The notes: a model not told the origin generated them from the sequence alone. DNA of 64,000 nucleotides from CAVWCQ01 sp963753545 (GCA_963753545.1 CAVWCQ010000011.1:620001-684000), one strand, 5' to 3'. Positions 44,163 through 52,798 are shown, numbered from the stretch's first letter. Numbers and translations: made by a program.

Positions 44163-44450
44163 GTACGGCAAAGCATAGGTCAGATTTCGGAGCGGCTGGG
44201 ATACCTGCGCCACTCACCCCGATTATTCCCATCGCACCCTACGCCTGTTATGCCTTTTTTCTCATCAATATCTTCAAATTAGTACTTAAAGTTCAACTTT
44301 AAAGGAGTATTTTACCAGAACATTCGTGCTATACTGGTGGTAATCGTATTCCCTTGCTCGATCTCCCTCGCCGTACACAGTGCGCCGCCTGACCGGGGTA
44401 AGGTTAGAAAACAGTTAGGGAGACCCCTCAAAAAATAGTATTCGGCGGAT

Positions 44451-44510
44451 CGCCACGAGAAGAAACGATCAACTAGGTTAGTTTCTTCGGCTAAATTTCA
44501 GGGAGAATTT
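44451..44510 (+). other. Hairpin element copy 2
   Basis: GGCGGATCGCCACGAGA is followed by the stem GAAGAAAC, then GATCAACTAGGTTA and GTTTCTTC. It shares GATCGCCACG.GA and GATCAACT with the element at 27578, while the stem bases differ and still pair. Its own small hairpin GGCG/CGCC closes on GAT. Confidence 0.45.
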
Positions 44511-44683
44511 TTATTAAGATAACTATGAAACAGCCCCAAATGCATCAAAATAGGCCTCTAAATGATCAATAAAGGGCGCTTAATGACATTTTCTATGGAA
44601 TCCAAAATCGGTGGCAACCAGATTCGGCAATCAAAGAGGCGGCTGGTACACACCGCACCAACCGCCCCAGGTTCCGTTTTCAA

Positions 44684-44708
44684 GCAGAACGCCGCTTTTG
44701 CGTTCTGC
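44684..44708 (-). terminator. Hairpin after the VIT/VWA gene
   Basis: GCAGAACGC (44684-44692) pairs with GCGTTCTGC (44700-44708), 15 bases past the minus-strand stop. A strong T tract is lacking. Confidence 0.5.
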
Positions 44709-44722
44709 CGGGGTGAGGTGGT

Positions 44723-46966
44723 TTACTCCTCCGGCACGACCTCGTACGCCTGACCGTCCCACACGAACAGGACGTGATCGCCCAGCGCCAGGAACTCCCC
44801 GACCACCGGGTCGAGCGCCAGCAGATCGAAGTACTCATCGCTCAGGAATGTAACTTTGGTCGGCGTCATCTCGTCGGCATTATAGGCCGTATCGACCCAC
44901 GCGCCGTCGCGATAGACGAAGGCCCGGTCGCCCGCATACTGGACTGGCTGGCGTCCTGCGCTCGTATTGGGCGCGTATTCGTCATCGGCGCTGGCAGCAC
45001 CCTGCCCGACCTGTGGCGCACCGACAACGTAACCGCCTTCGCCACCGGCTCCATCCATCGCCGCCGGGGGCACAGAGGGCTGGATGGGCGCTTCTGCCTG
45101 GGCCATCCCCGCCGAACTCTCCGCTGCATTGACCGCCGCCTGACCGGACGAGGCCGCGAAATCGGACTCGGTGGTGGTGGAGAAGGAATGCTGCGCTTCT
45201 TCAACGCCTGTCTGGGTGAAGATATCCTGTTCCTGGATGAGGAACGAGGTGTACGGTGTGATGATCCCGTAGCGGATGCTCAGACGCACGATGCTGTCGA
45301 CCAGTTCGGGGTTCTCGCCGTTGAGCCGGATCGCGTTGAGCAGTGCGCCGATCTTGCGCGTAGCCCACAGGCGTGGGATGAAGACCTCGCCGCCTGCGTT
45401 CTCTGGGAAGCTGACTTCGTAGCGGTATTCCTTCGGTTCGCCGTTCAGTTCGCCCGTCAGCCGGATAGTGGTCGTCCCATCGCCGCGATAACGCCCGACG
45501 ATGATCAACTGTGTTCCGGCAAACAGATCGGGCAGCGGCGCGGCGGGATACATATCCTCGGCGACCATGTCGCCAAAATCAACGCTGATGTTGGTCAGCA
45601 CAGGCGCGCTGATCTTGTTGTAGAGGCTGGTCACTTCCTCATCGATCTGCTCAGTGGGGCGAACATACGATCCCGCGCCCCGGAAAATCTGGACAAGCTG
45701 ATCGAGCAGGAAGGTATCGACATCATCGCCCACGCCAAAGGTGAAGATGCGGGCGTTTCGGTTTGCGCCGCGTCCTGGACATTCTGCAAAATGGCGGATG
45801 TCTCGACTTCGCCTTCCGTCGCCAGCCCATCGGTCAGGAACAGGATCACGGTGGAGCGTTCGGGATCGACCATACCCATCGCTTGCATCAGCGCGCCGTT
45901 GATATCCGTGCCGCCCAGGGCTTCCAACCCGGCGATCCAGTTTTCCGCGCCAACCGCCTCGGACACAGGCTGCAAGCTCGTTGGCATAGATCCGTAACCC
46001 GGTGCTGAAGGCGATCACGTTGAAGCGATCTTCGGGGTAGAGGCTGCTGAGCACGAACTTCACGGCAGCCTGGGCCTGCGTCCACTTGTCGCCGTACATC
46101 GAGCCGGACTGGTCGAGGACGATGATCACGTCCTTGGGGATCACCCGATCCGCGCTCACTTCAAACGGCGGGGTGAGCATCAGCGTGAAGAAGCCGTCTT
46201 CGTTGGCGCTCTCACGATAGGTGAGCAGGTTGGCGCTGATATCTTCGCTGGCGATGCCGTAATAAAGGCTGAAATCGGTATCCGCGTGAATATACGAGGC
46301 TTCATATCCGGCGCGGAATTCGTTCAGCCCGGTGCGCGAAATGGCGACCGGGTGCGTCGGGGAATAGATCGCGCCGATCTCGTCGTTCGAGAGCACATGG
46401 ACGCTGATGCTCATGTTTTCAACCGGGCGGCGCGTGAACTGATCCGTGCGCAGGGGGTATTCATATTTCACCAGCCCGTTTTCAATCGTCAAAAGCTGGC
46501 CGTATTCGATTTCGATCTTCACTTCGCTGTTAGGCTGGATCGGGAATACGCTGGCCTGGATCGCCCCTGCCCCGACATATTCCAGCAGGGCGGGATCACG
46601 CATCTGCCGCACGATCTGATCGTAAATGGCGCGCGCCTGGTCCGCGTCGAGAATCTGCGCCTCGACAGGTTGGCCGTTGACCCACATCACGAGATCGGAT
46701 ACCGCCGCGCCAACGGGCAGCGGAAAAATATAATTTCCTTCCGCCATAACGGAGCTGTCATTGAAAAAGACCTGTTCGATGCGAGTAGTCGCAACCTGAT
46801 TATCGATCTCAACCGTAACGCGGTGCGAGCGAAGCAGCACGCCCGCATTTTGGAAATAGGGGAAACCAGTCTGCTGGTCCGGGGTCGATGATTTGGCCTG
46901 CACTGCACCGGGCAGCGCTCCGGCAAGCAGCACCAGCAATAATCCGAGCGTAAAAAGGCGTTTCAT
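44723..46966 (-). CDS. VIT and von Willebrand A domain protein (compensated double frameshift)
   Basis: A 747-residue exported protein: signal peptide (MKRLFTLGLLLVLLAGALPG), VIT domain (about residues 35-165, VEIDNQVATTRIEQVFFND), VWA domain from about 285 with MIDAS start VLDQSGSMYGD, and a C-terminal region near 600-747. As written, residues about 330-402 are nonsense. Between plus-strand 45760 and 45976 the correct sequence lies in another frame (ELQPVSEAVGAENWIAGLEA, GGTDINGAL, LFLTDGLATEGEV), which also supplies the second and third MIDAS motifs. One extra base near 45976 and one missing base near 45760 cancel, so the tail returns to frame. It resembles inter-alpha-trypsin-inhibitor-type bacterial proteins of unknown role. 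Confidence 0.85.
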   Translation of the reverse strand: MKRLFTLGLLLVLLAGALPGAVQAKSSTPDQQTGFPYFQNAGVLLRSHRVTVEIDNQVATTRIEQVFFNDSSVMAEGNYIFPLPVGAAVSDLVMWVNGQPVEAQILDADQARAIYDQIVRQMRDPALLEYVGAGAIQASVFPIQPNSEVKIEIEYGQLLTIENGLVKYEYPLRTDQFTRRPVENMSISVHVLSNDEIGAIYSPTHPVAISRTGLNEFRAGYEASYIHADTDFSLYYGIASEDISANLLTYRESANEDGFFTLMLTPPFEVSADRVIPKDVIIVLDQSGSMYGDKWTQAQAAVKFVLSSLYPEDRFNVIAFSTGLRIYANELAACVRGGWRGKLDRRVGSPGRHGYQRRADASDGYGRSRTLHRDPVPDRWAGDGRRSRDIRHFAECPGRGANRNARIFTFGVGDDVDTFLLDQLVQIFRGAGSYVRPTEQIDEEVTSLYNKISAPVLTNISVDFGDMVAEDMYPAAPLPDLFAGTQLIIVGRYRGDGTTTIRLTGELNGEPKEYRYEVSFPENAGGEVFIPRLWATRKIGALLNAIRLNGENPELVDSIVRLSIRYGIITPYTSFLIQEQDIFTQTGVEEAQHSFSTTTESDFAASSGQAAVNAAESSAGMAQAEAPIQPSVPPAAMDGAGGEGGYVVGAPQVGQGAASADDEYAPNTSAGRQPVQYAGDRAFVYRDGAWVDTAYNADEMTPTKVTFLSDEYFDLLALDPVVGEFLALGDHVLFVWDGQAYEVVPEE

Positions 46967-47106
46967 GTGATCCTCCTGCGGGATGAGTTAGTCTGTTGAC
47001 CTAATGACGCCACCCGCTTCAAAAAGGTTCCTGCATTGTGCCTTTTTTGCTGAAGTGCGGCATACTTGATGCGTAGTAGCGGCAGATCACACGCGGCGGA
47101 TGAACG

Positions 47107-48324
47107 ATGACGATTGACCGAAACGTACCAGACGAACTGAATGCAGACCGGCTGATGAACCATGTGCGGCATCTGAGCGCCGTGATCGGCCCCCGCCACC
47201 CGACCAGCCGCGCCGAACGAGAAGCGGCAACGTATGTTGAAGGAGCGATCCGGCAGATTGCCCACCAATGGACTGTCCAGGGCCAGCCGTTCCAGACCCC
47301 GGACGGATTCCGCTACCGCATCGCACCCCTTGCCCTGTTGACCGGGCTGAGTCTGCTGACAGGCCTCCGCAAAGACCGCAAAAGCCAGATCCTCAGCGGC
47401 CTGCTCTCCGTCGGCCTGAGTATATCGAGCCGTGATGCCTTCCTTCAGCGCCCCGTGATCTGGGAAACATGGCTGCCGCGCAGCGATTCACAAAACGTCA
47501 TTGTTCGCATCCCCTCGCGCCGCGCGACACTGCGCCGCGTCGTACTGCTGGCCCACCTGGATTCCGGCGTGCACCGCCTGACGACGGATTCGCGTATTGT
47601 AGAGGACTTGCCGCGTACGCTGGGCGGAATTACCCTGATGGCACTCGTTGGCGGCGTGCTGACTATGTTATCTGGTAAAAAGCGCCGTTGGAGCGGGCTG
47701 CGCACCTTTTTGAGCCTGTCTGCGCTCAGTGGCGGTGTCCTGTCCATTGTCGATGAGATGGGACCAAACTCGGCGGGCGCGAATGGCAACGCTTCCGGCG
47801 TAGCGGCTCTGCTTGGCCTTGCCGGTGCGCTGCGGAAACGCCCCACCGAATGTACGGAAGTGATCCTGGCCTTTACGGGCAGCGCGACTGCTGTTGCGGC
47901 GGGAGCAGATACCCTGGTCATATCACAGGGCAAAGAATGGGCCGATGCGCTGTGGATTGTCGTCAACAACGTTGGTGAAGGTGAACTCAGTTGGGTGACG
48001 CGGCACGGCATAAGCCCCTATGCCTTTTATCATCCCCATCCCGAAGCGGTTGCCGTGATGGAACGTGTCGCCGATGTCCGCCCGGACCTGGGTTTGATGG
48101 GCAAACGGCTGCTTACCCTCGATGAAATGGCGATTCTGCGGGATCGCGATCTGCGTGCTGTGGCACTGATGGCCTATGACCGCTCGACGGGCTTGATCCC
48201 ACACTGGCGGCAAAACAGCGATACGATTCATGAGATCGACCCTATGGTTTTGGGCCGGGCGGCACAGGCGCTGTGGACCGCCGTGCAGGTCGTGGATCAT
48301 GCGGACTCCTGGCCGCTGCGCTGA
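47107..48324 (+). CDS. M28-like protein without metal ligands
   Basis: A 405-residue protein with the layout of an M28 zinc aminopeptidase: lid-like start HLSAVIGPRHPTSRAEREAA, two hydrophobic inserts, then VVLLAHLDSG. The key sites are changed: GADDNASG is here GANGNASG, so the bridging Asp is lost, and the Glu-Glu pair before the insert is replaced by TGSATA. Only AHLD and a late His region (HWRQNSDTIHEID) remain. It is probably not a peptidase; it may bind a partner or substrate. The start codon is weakly supported. It lies divergent from the VWA gene. Confidence 0.7.
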   Translation: MTIDRNVPDELNADRLMNHVRHLSAVIGPRHPTSRAEREAATYVEGAIRQIAHQWTVQGQPFQTPDGFRYRIAPLALLTGLSLLTGLRKDRKSQILSGLLSVGLSISSRDAFLQRPVIWETWLPRSDSQNVIVRIPSRRATLRRVVLLAHLDSGVHRLTTDSRIVEDLPRTLGGITLMALVGGVLTMLSGKKRRWSGLRTFLSLSALSGGVLSIVDEMGPNSAGANGNASGVAALLGLAGALRKRPTECTEVILAFTGSATAVAAGADTLVISQGKEWADALWIVVNNVGEGELSWVTRHGISPYAFYHPHPEAVAVMERVADVRPDLGLMGKRLLTLDEMAILRDRDLRAVALMAYDRSTGLIPHWRQNSDTIHEIDPMVLGRAAQALWTAVQVVDHADSWPLR

Positions 48325-48433
48325 CATTCTGATCGCCATTCCTGATCCAATTTACCATTGCGCCACCACAGACAAATGGCTAGACTCTGGAATGCTTCAT
48401 CTGACATTGGGCCGTGCCAGGAGGGAATTCTTC

Positions 48434-48778
48434 ATGAACGATCACCAGGAAAGCAATCAACCAAACTGGCTGGACGAATTTGAAGAGCTTGCAAATAAGC
48501 AGTTAGAGGAAGGCTCCTCGTGTGAGCAAATTCACCCTATCGTTGCCGCATGGTACGAAGAAGTGATGGCGGGCGAGCCACCCGAATCGCGCGATTCGGT
48601 GCTGCAAGCGATGCACTGCCTGACCACCGAGGCCATGAACGACATGCCGCAGGCCGTCTCGGAAGCATTGTCTGGTCGTGATCTGGATGATGAATTGGCT
48701 GAGTGGGTGACGGAACTGCTGCTGGTTGGGCGCGCCTTCCAGATTGCTCTGACCAATGGGCGGCTGGACGATCTGTAA
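48434..48778 (+). CDS. Hypothetical acidic protein, 114 residues
   Basis: A small soluble acidic protein, MNDHQESNQPNWLDEFEELA at the start, rich in Glu and predicted mostly helical (EQIHPIVAAWYEEVMAGEPP, LDDELAEWVTELLLVG). GGAGGG lies before the ATG at 48434. I do not recognise the family. It follows the M28-like gene by 109 bases on the same strand and ends at a strong terminator. Confidence 0.6.
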   Translation: MNDHQESNQPNWLDEFEELANKQLEEGSSCEQIHPIVAAWYEEVMAGEPPESRDSVLQAMHCLTTEAMNDMPQAVSEALSGRDLDDELAEWVTELLLVGRAFQIALTNGRLDDL

Positions 48779-48803
48779 ACCAGCAAATAACTCAATAGAA
48801 CAT

Positions 48804-48833
48804 AAAAGCCGGGTGTCCTGACCCGGCTTTTTA
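48804..48833. terminator. Terminator after the acidic protein gene
   Basis: AAAAGCCGGG (48804-48813) pairs with CCCGGCTTTT (48822-48831), followed by TTAATT. The A tract allows use from both strands. Confidence 0.85.
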
Positions 48834-48845
48834 ATTCGCTCGTGG

Positions 48846-48908
48846 GTAGGGGCGCTGCCTGCGTGCGAAGCTCTAAGCCGCTAAGCGCTAAGCCAGCCGC
48901 CGCGCCCA
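48846..48908. repeat. Dispersed palindrome family B
   Basis: GTAGGGGCGCTGCCTGCGTG, then GCGAAGCTCTAAGCCGC, then CCGCCGCGCCC. Close relatives are at 38072 and 40904. Confidence 0.6.
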
Positions 48909-48971
48909 ATATACAGATAGAGGGTTGTCGAGCCGAATCCGAAAAATCCTGTTCGGGCGTTGGAAACACAA

Positions 48972-49001
48972 ACACCAGCATACCGGGTGATATGCTGGTG
49001 T
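48972..49001 (-). terminator. Terminator of the carbamoyltransferase operon
   Basis: ACACCAGCATA (48972-48982) pairs perfectly with TATGCTGGTGT (48991-49001). On the minus strand it is followed by TTGTGTTT and lies 25 bases past the last stop of the operon. Confidence 0.7.
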
Positions 49002-49025
49002 CAAAATGCGAAAGTGAGTGGAAAA

Positions 49026-49331
49026 TTAGGCGGCGGACGGCGTGCGCTGTGCTGCGCGTTCGATAGCGGCGTCCACCAGCAAGAAGGCAAAGGTCAGGGC
49101 GAGTAGGCCAACTCCCGTCCCAAACAGCGTCAGGAACGGCAGGCCGAGGATCACCCCGGTGAGCACAAACGGCGCGACACTGGTCAGGCCAGAGCAGGCC
49201 AGATAATGAAAGACGTGGGCTGCAATTCCGCCCTTAACAGGCAGTTTTTTGCCCGCATCGCGCGAAATTTTGACGCCCAGCAGCAGTCCGATCACGATGC
49301 CGATGAATACGGCAATCAGCCAGTGAGTCAT
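49026..49331 (-). CDS. Small membrane protein of carbamoyltransferase operon
   Basis: A 101-residue membrane protein with three hydrophobic segments, starting MTHWLIAVFIGIVIGLLLG and ending in a short cytosolic tail. AGGAGA precedes its ATG, 12 bases past the DUF5989 stop. I do not recognise its family. As the last gene of the operon it likely works with the carbamoyltransferase at the membrane. Confidence 0.65.
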   Translation of the reverse strand: MTHWLIAVFIGIVIGLLLGVKISRDAGKKLPVKGGIAAHVFHYLACSGLTSVAPFVLTGVILGLPFLTLFGTGVGLLALTFAFLLVDAAIERAAQRTPSAA

Positions 49332-49343
49332 GGCGAATTTCTC

Positions 49344-49547
49344 CTAGAACAAGGTATAGATCAGCGGTCCACCACCGCTGGCCGTACCGAACACGATCAG
49401 CAAGGCAAAAATAACGAGGGCCACGATCATCGGGATCAGCCACCACATTTTGGCGGCCCACAAGAACGAGAACAATTCTCCGACTATACCTAAACGAGCC
49501 TTCAGGCCGCTGAACATTCCCGGACGATTGGTACTTTGCTGTGTCAT
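49344..49547 (-). CDS. DUF5989 family small membrane protein
   Basis: A 67-residue protein with one long hydrophobic segment (about residues 34-55), opening MTQQSTNRPGMFSGLKARLG and containing FSFLWAAKMWWLIPMI, the family's hallmark. DUF5989 genes are usually found beside NodU/CmcH carbamoyltransferases, as here, 19 bases after its stop. ATG 49547 is chosen over 49583 because the family starts there and GGGGG lies upstream. The role is unknown; a membrane anchor for the enzyme is a guess. Confidence 0.8.
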   Translation of the reverse strand: MTQQSTNRPGMFSGLKARLGIVGELFSFLWAAKMWWLIPMIVALVIFALLIVFGTASGGGPLIYTLF

Positions 49548-49566
49548 TATCGGTTTTCCCCCTGAC

Positions 49567-51351
49567 TTACGACTGCTTGCCAACCAGGAATGACCCGATC
49601 ATCAGCCAGTCAATTCCACTGTTGCTAAATGTCCACCAGGCATTGGCCGGGGAGCTGACGATAGGTTCACCGCGCAGGTTAAAGGACGTGTTCATCAGGA
49701 TGGGCACGCCCGTCGCCTGTCCAAAACGCTTGACCAGTTCGTAGTAGCGCGGGTTGGTGTCGTGATCGATGGTCTGCAAGCGCCCAGTTCCACCTTCGTG
49801 TGTGGTCGCCTTCGCCACATCAAGTTTGTCTTCCTTGACCGGGCTCACCATGAGCATAAAGCTTGCTGGCAGACTGGTTTCAACGTTTGGATATTCAAAG
49901 TAATCCGCAGCGCATTCCTTGAGCACCACTGGCGCAAAGGGACGGAACGGCTCGCGAAATTTGATCTTCGTGTTGACGATATCTTTCATTTCGGCGCGGC
50001 GCGGGTCGGCGAGAATACTGCGATTGCCCAACGCGCGCGGACCCCATTCGAAGCGGCCCTGGAACAGCCCGATCACTTTCTGATCGACAATTTCTTCAAC
50101 GACGCGATCCAGCAGGGCATTGTCATCGGCAAAATACTGGTAGGGGATGGCCTTGCTGTCTAAGAAGGCGCGGATTTCGTCGTCCGTGTAGCCCTGACCG
50201 TAGAAGGTGTGCTTCATCACGTACTTACGTGGCTGGTTCAAAACCAGATGGTGCGCCCACAGGGCAGCACCCAACGCTCCGCCATCATCACCTGCCGCAG
50301 GCTGGATATACAGTTCTTCAAAGGGCGTCTGCTGCAAAATCTTGAAGTTCGCCACACTGTTGAGCGCGACGCCGCCCGCCATCACCAGCCGCTTGGATTT
50401 GGTTTTTTCGTAGAGGGCGTTCGCCATGGCGATGACCGCTTCTTCGGTCACAACCTGGATACTGGCTGCCACATCGGCGTAATACTGGTTGCGATCCATC
50501 GCCTCTTTTTCAGCGGTGCGATGTGGCGCGCTCTTAGCCGTGAAGAAATCACTGTTGTGGATGCGCGGCTTGCCAAAGACATCGGTGAATTTGCTGTTAA
50601 AGCTGTTATGAGCCGAGTAGTGGAACGAGAAATAGCTCATATCCAGATCGAAGCTGCCGTCAGCGTGGATATTGATCATCTTCCTGACCTTATCCACGAA
50701 GCGCGGCTCACCGTAGGGCGACATCCCCATGACCTTATATTCGCCTTCGTTCACTTCAAAGCCGAGGAATGCAGTAAAGGCGGAATAGAGCAGGCCGATG
50801 GAATGCGGGAAGCGCTGTTCCCAGAACAGGTCGATCTTGTTCTCGCCGTGGCCGTTCCACTTGGCAGTGGCATAGCCCATCGTTGTGGTTGTCCACTCGC
50901 CCACGCCGTCGACCGTTAAAACAGCAGCATCCTCATAGGGAGAGGCAAAAAAGGCGCTTGCCGCGTGCGACATATGGTGATCACAGAACAAAATCTGATC
51001 GGCGCGGAGGCCCAAATGCTGCTGGAGCAGGCTCTTGATCCACAGCTTATCGTTAATATAAGCGGTTACTGCCTCACGCCAGAATTCCCACGAACGGGGG
51101 AATGTGCTCAGCGAGGTCTGCAAAATACGCCCGACTTTGACCATCGGCTTCTCATAAAAAACGACATAATCCAGGTCCGGGCCTTTGATCCCCGCCTGTT
51201 CCAGGCAGAAATCAATTGCTTTCGCCGGGAAGCCGCTGTCATGCTTCTTGCGAGTCAGCCGTTCTTCCATCGTGGCTGCGACCAATTCGCCATCACGCAG
51301 CAGTGCCGCCGCCGAGTCATGATAAAAGCACGAAACGCCAAGAATGTGCAT
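49567..51351 (-). CDS. Carbamoyltransferase, NodU/CmcH family
   Basis: A 594-residue O-carbamoyltransferase that uses carbamoyl phosphate and ATP to put a carbamoyl group on a hydroxyl, typically of a sugar or natural product. The N-terminal Kae1-like domain has FYHDSAAALL at the start, the metal site DHHMSHAASAFFASP and VMAGGVALNSVANFK. The C-terminal domain has FQGRFEWGPRALGNRSILAD and ILMNTSFNLRGEPIV. The start ATG is 2 bases after the stop of the preceding small gene. Its neighbours are all small membrane proteins and no sugar-nucleotide genes are adjacent, so the substrate is unknown. Confidence 0.93.
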   Translation of the reverse strand: MHILGVSCFYHDSAAALLRDGELVAATMEERLTRKKHDSGFPAKAIDFCLEQAGIKGPDLDYVVFYEKPMVKVGRILQTSLSTFPRSWEFWREAVTAYINDKLWIKSLLQQHLGLRADQILFCDHHMSHAASAFFASPYEDAAVLTVDGVGEWTTTTMGYATAKWNGHGENKIDLFWEQRFPHSIGLLYSAFTAFLGFEVNEGEYKVMGMSPYGEPRFVDKVRKMINIHADGSFDLDMSYFSFHYSAHNSFNSKFTDVFGKPRIHNSDFFTAKSAPHRTAEKEAMDRNQYYADVAASIQVVTEEAVIAMANALYEKTKSKRLVMAGGVALNSVANFKILQQTPFEELYIQPAAGDDGGALGAALWAHHLVLNQPRKYVMKHTFYGQGYTDDEIRAFLDSKAIPYQYFADDNALLDRVVEEIVDQKVIGLFQGRFEWGPRALGNRSILADPRRAEMKDIVNTKIKFREPFRPFAPVVLKECAADYFEYPNVETSLPASFMLMVSPVKEDKLDVAKATTHEGGTGRLQTIDHDTNPRYYELVKRFGQATGVPILMNTSFNLRGEPIVSSPANAWWTFSNSGIDWLMIGSFLVGKQS

Positions 51352-51353
51352 GA

Positions 51354-51587
51354 TTAAAATTGCCTCCGCGCTTCTTCAAGGGTGGTTCCAACCGGGGCGC
51401 GGTTTAACCATTGGGGAACGGATTTGCGGATGTGCAGTGGATCGCTGAATAGACGGACGCCCAGAGCAAATGGGACAAAAATCGTGAAGTAGAACACAAC
51501 AGCCAACAACCGGCCCATGAAATCGCCGAAAACTTCGCCAATGGTTTTCCAGCGTTTCCATGCAAAACGAATAATGTCAGCCCACAT
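51354..51587 (-). CDS. Small membrane protein before the carbamoyltransferase
   Basis: A 77-residue protein with one membrane segment (about residues 24-46, RLLAVVFYFTIFVPFALGV) and a C-terminal soluble part ending LEEARRQF. GAGGT precedes its ATG. Its TAA is 2 bases from the carbamoyltransferase ATG, so translation is coupled. Similar small genes stand at this position in other carbamoyltransferase loci as far as I recall, but I cannot name the family. Confidence 0.65.
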   Translation of the reverse strand: MWADIIRFAWKRWKTIGEVFGDFMGRLLAVVFYFTIFVPFALGVRLFSDPLHIRKSVPQWLNRAPVGTTLEEARRQF

Positions 51588-51702
51588 AAATTGTACCTCG
51601 TGATGACTCGGTGCCAGGATTGGACACCCGAATACCGTGCAACATTATACAGAGCGAGATTAGGCTGTCAATAGACGCAGCCGCCAAAGCGAGGAAATCC
51701 TC

Positions 51703-51731
51703 TTGTCAAACCATATAAGCTGTGGTATCAT
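51703..51731 (+). promoter_or_regulatory. Promoter of tRNA-Arg
   Basis: TTGTCA (51703-51708), a 17-base spacer and TATCAT (51726-51731), 18 bases before the tRNA 5' end. Confidence 0.75.
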
Positions 51732-51749
51732 ATCCCGCACTAGAGACAT

Positions 51750-51823
51750 GTGCCTGTAGCTCAGTGGATTAGAGCGCTTGTCTACGGAACAAGAGGCCGT
51801 GGGTTCGAATCCCCCCAGGCACG
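51750..51823 (+). tRNA. tRNA-Arg (anticodon ACG)
   Basis: A 74-base cloverleaf. The acceptor GTGCCTG pairs with CAGGCAC, the D arm is GCTC...GAGC, the anticodon stem is CTTGT/ACAAG around loop CTACGGA, and the T loop is TTCGAAT. The ACG anticodon is normally edited to inosine to read CGN codons. The T stem GTGGG/CCCCC has one U-C mismatch at its second pair. CCA is not encoded. Confidence 0.95.
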
Positions 51824-51830
51824 CAGATTC

Positions 51831-51868
51831 AACAACAAACCCGTTATTTAACGGGTTTGTTGTTTTTT
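51831..51868 (+). terminator. Terminator after tRNA-Arg
   Basis: AACAACAAACCCGTTA pairs with TAACGGGTTTGTTGTT over a 2-base gap, followed by TTTTTG. The bases from 51869 to 52064 hold no gene I can support. Confidence 0.9.
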
Positions 51869-52064
51869 GTTTCAGTTTGTTATGTAGTTTGAGAGAAATG
51901 ATCTCGGTTAGGTTTCGCGCCGACTGCCTCCATCTCAGCTTTCTGAGCCACGCGCCGCGCCCTGGTGGCAACGTTGTCCGACCAAAAAAATCCCCGCCTA
52001 TGTAGCACAGAGACTGAAATTATATATCTCTCAAAATCTCAACACGCACCAAAAACTATGTAAT

Positions 52065-52798
52065 ACCCTGATTGCTAATTGAAGCCGTTCACGCCATTCT
52101 CGTTACAATGGAAGTTACCACACAACGAGGAGACGAGGAACGACATGAACGACACCTCCATCGTAACGACTTTTGTGGTGATTGATGATCTGTTGGCCGC
52201 TTGTGCCTTTGAAGAAGATGTTCGCACCAGCAGTCATACGCCTGAAATCCTGACGGTGGCGGTGATCGCGGCGAAGTATTTTCAAAACCACCATGAGCGC
52301 GCCTTGAGCATCTTGGGGCAGTTGGGCTATGTGAAGGCGTTGAGCGTCTCGCGGTTTAATCGGCGCTTGCACCAGTTGAGCGACTGGCTGTATGGGATCG
52401 TGACGCTCCTGGGCGAAGTCTTTGCTCAAGGCGAGGTCTTTATCATCGATAGTTTGCCCTTACCCGTTGGCGTTTGACTTGCTGCCGAATGCCAAGCACG
52501 ATTTGACGGCCCTTCACGAACTGACCAACGGCTTGCCGACAGGAGTAGTTGTCTTTGGCGATAAGGCTTTCATCTCCCAACCCGATGCGCGTAGCTTGTT
52601 GAAAGCCATTGGCGTCCGCTTGGGTTCGGTTCGGCGTCGCAATATGACGCCCAATTCCTGGGCCGATGACTACGATTTGCGTCACTACCGGAAACGGATT
52701 GAGACGGCGTATTCTCAATTGGAGAGTATGGGTGTTCAACAGCTTCATGCTCGGACCAATCTTGGCTTTCACCAACTTTATCGACTAGCAATCAGGGT
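52065..52798 (+). mobile_element. Deleted IS982-type insertion sequence
   Basis: The 13-base terminal inverted repeats ACCCTGATTGCTA (52065-52077) and TAGCAATCAGGGT (52786-52798) enclose a broken transposase gene. At about 734 bp it is shorter than the usual 1 kb. Clear target duplications are not seen. Confidence 0.75.

Larger units (their letters stand above)
44163..44722. other. Gene-free region with hairpin element copy 2
   Basis: No gene is supported. TTAAAGTTCAACTTTAA forms a palindrome near 44286-44303. TCTCCCT near 44360 faces AGGGAGA near 44418. Hairpin element copy 2 follows at 44451-44510. A terminator-like stem lies at the right end. Confidence 0.4.

Noticed and set aside
44451..44510. 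Integron attC site
   Set aside because: Although GTTAG-like bases and a hairpin are present, the paired R and L boxes of attC are missing and no integrase is near.
44774..45997. Plus-strand 407-residue open frame opposite the VWA gene
   Set aside because: It is long but without any domain; the minus strand holds VIT and VWA motifs.
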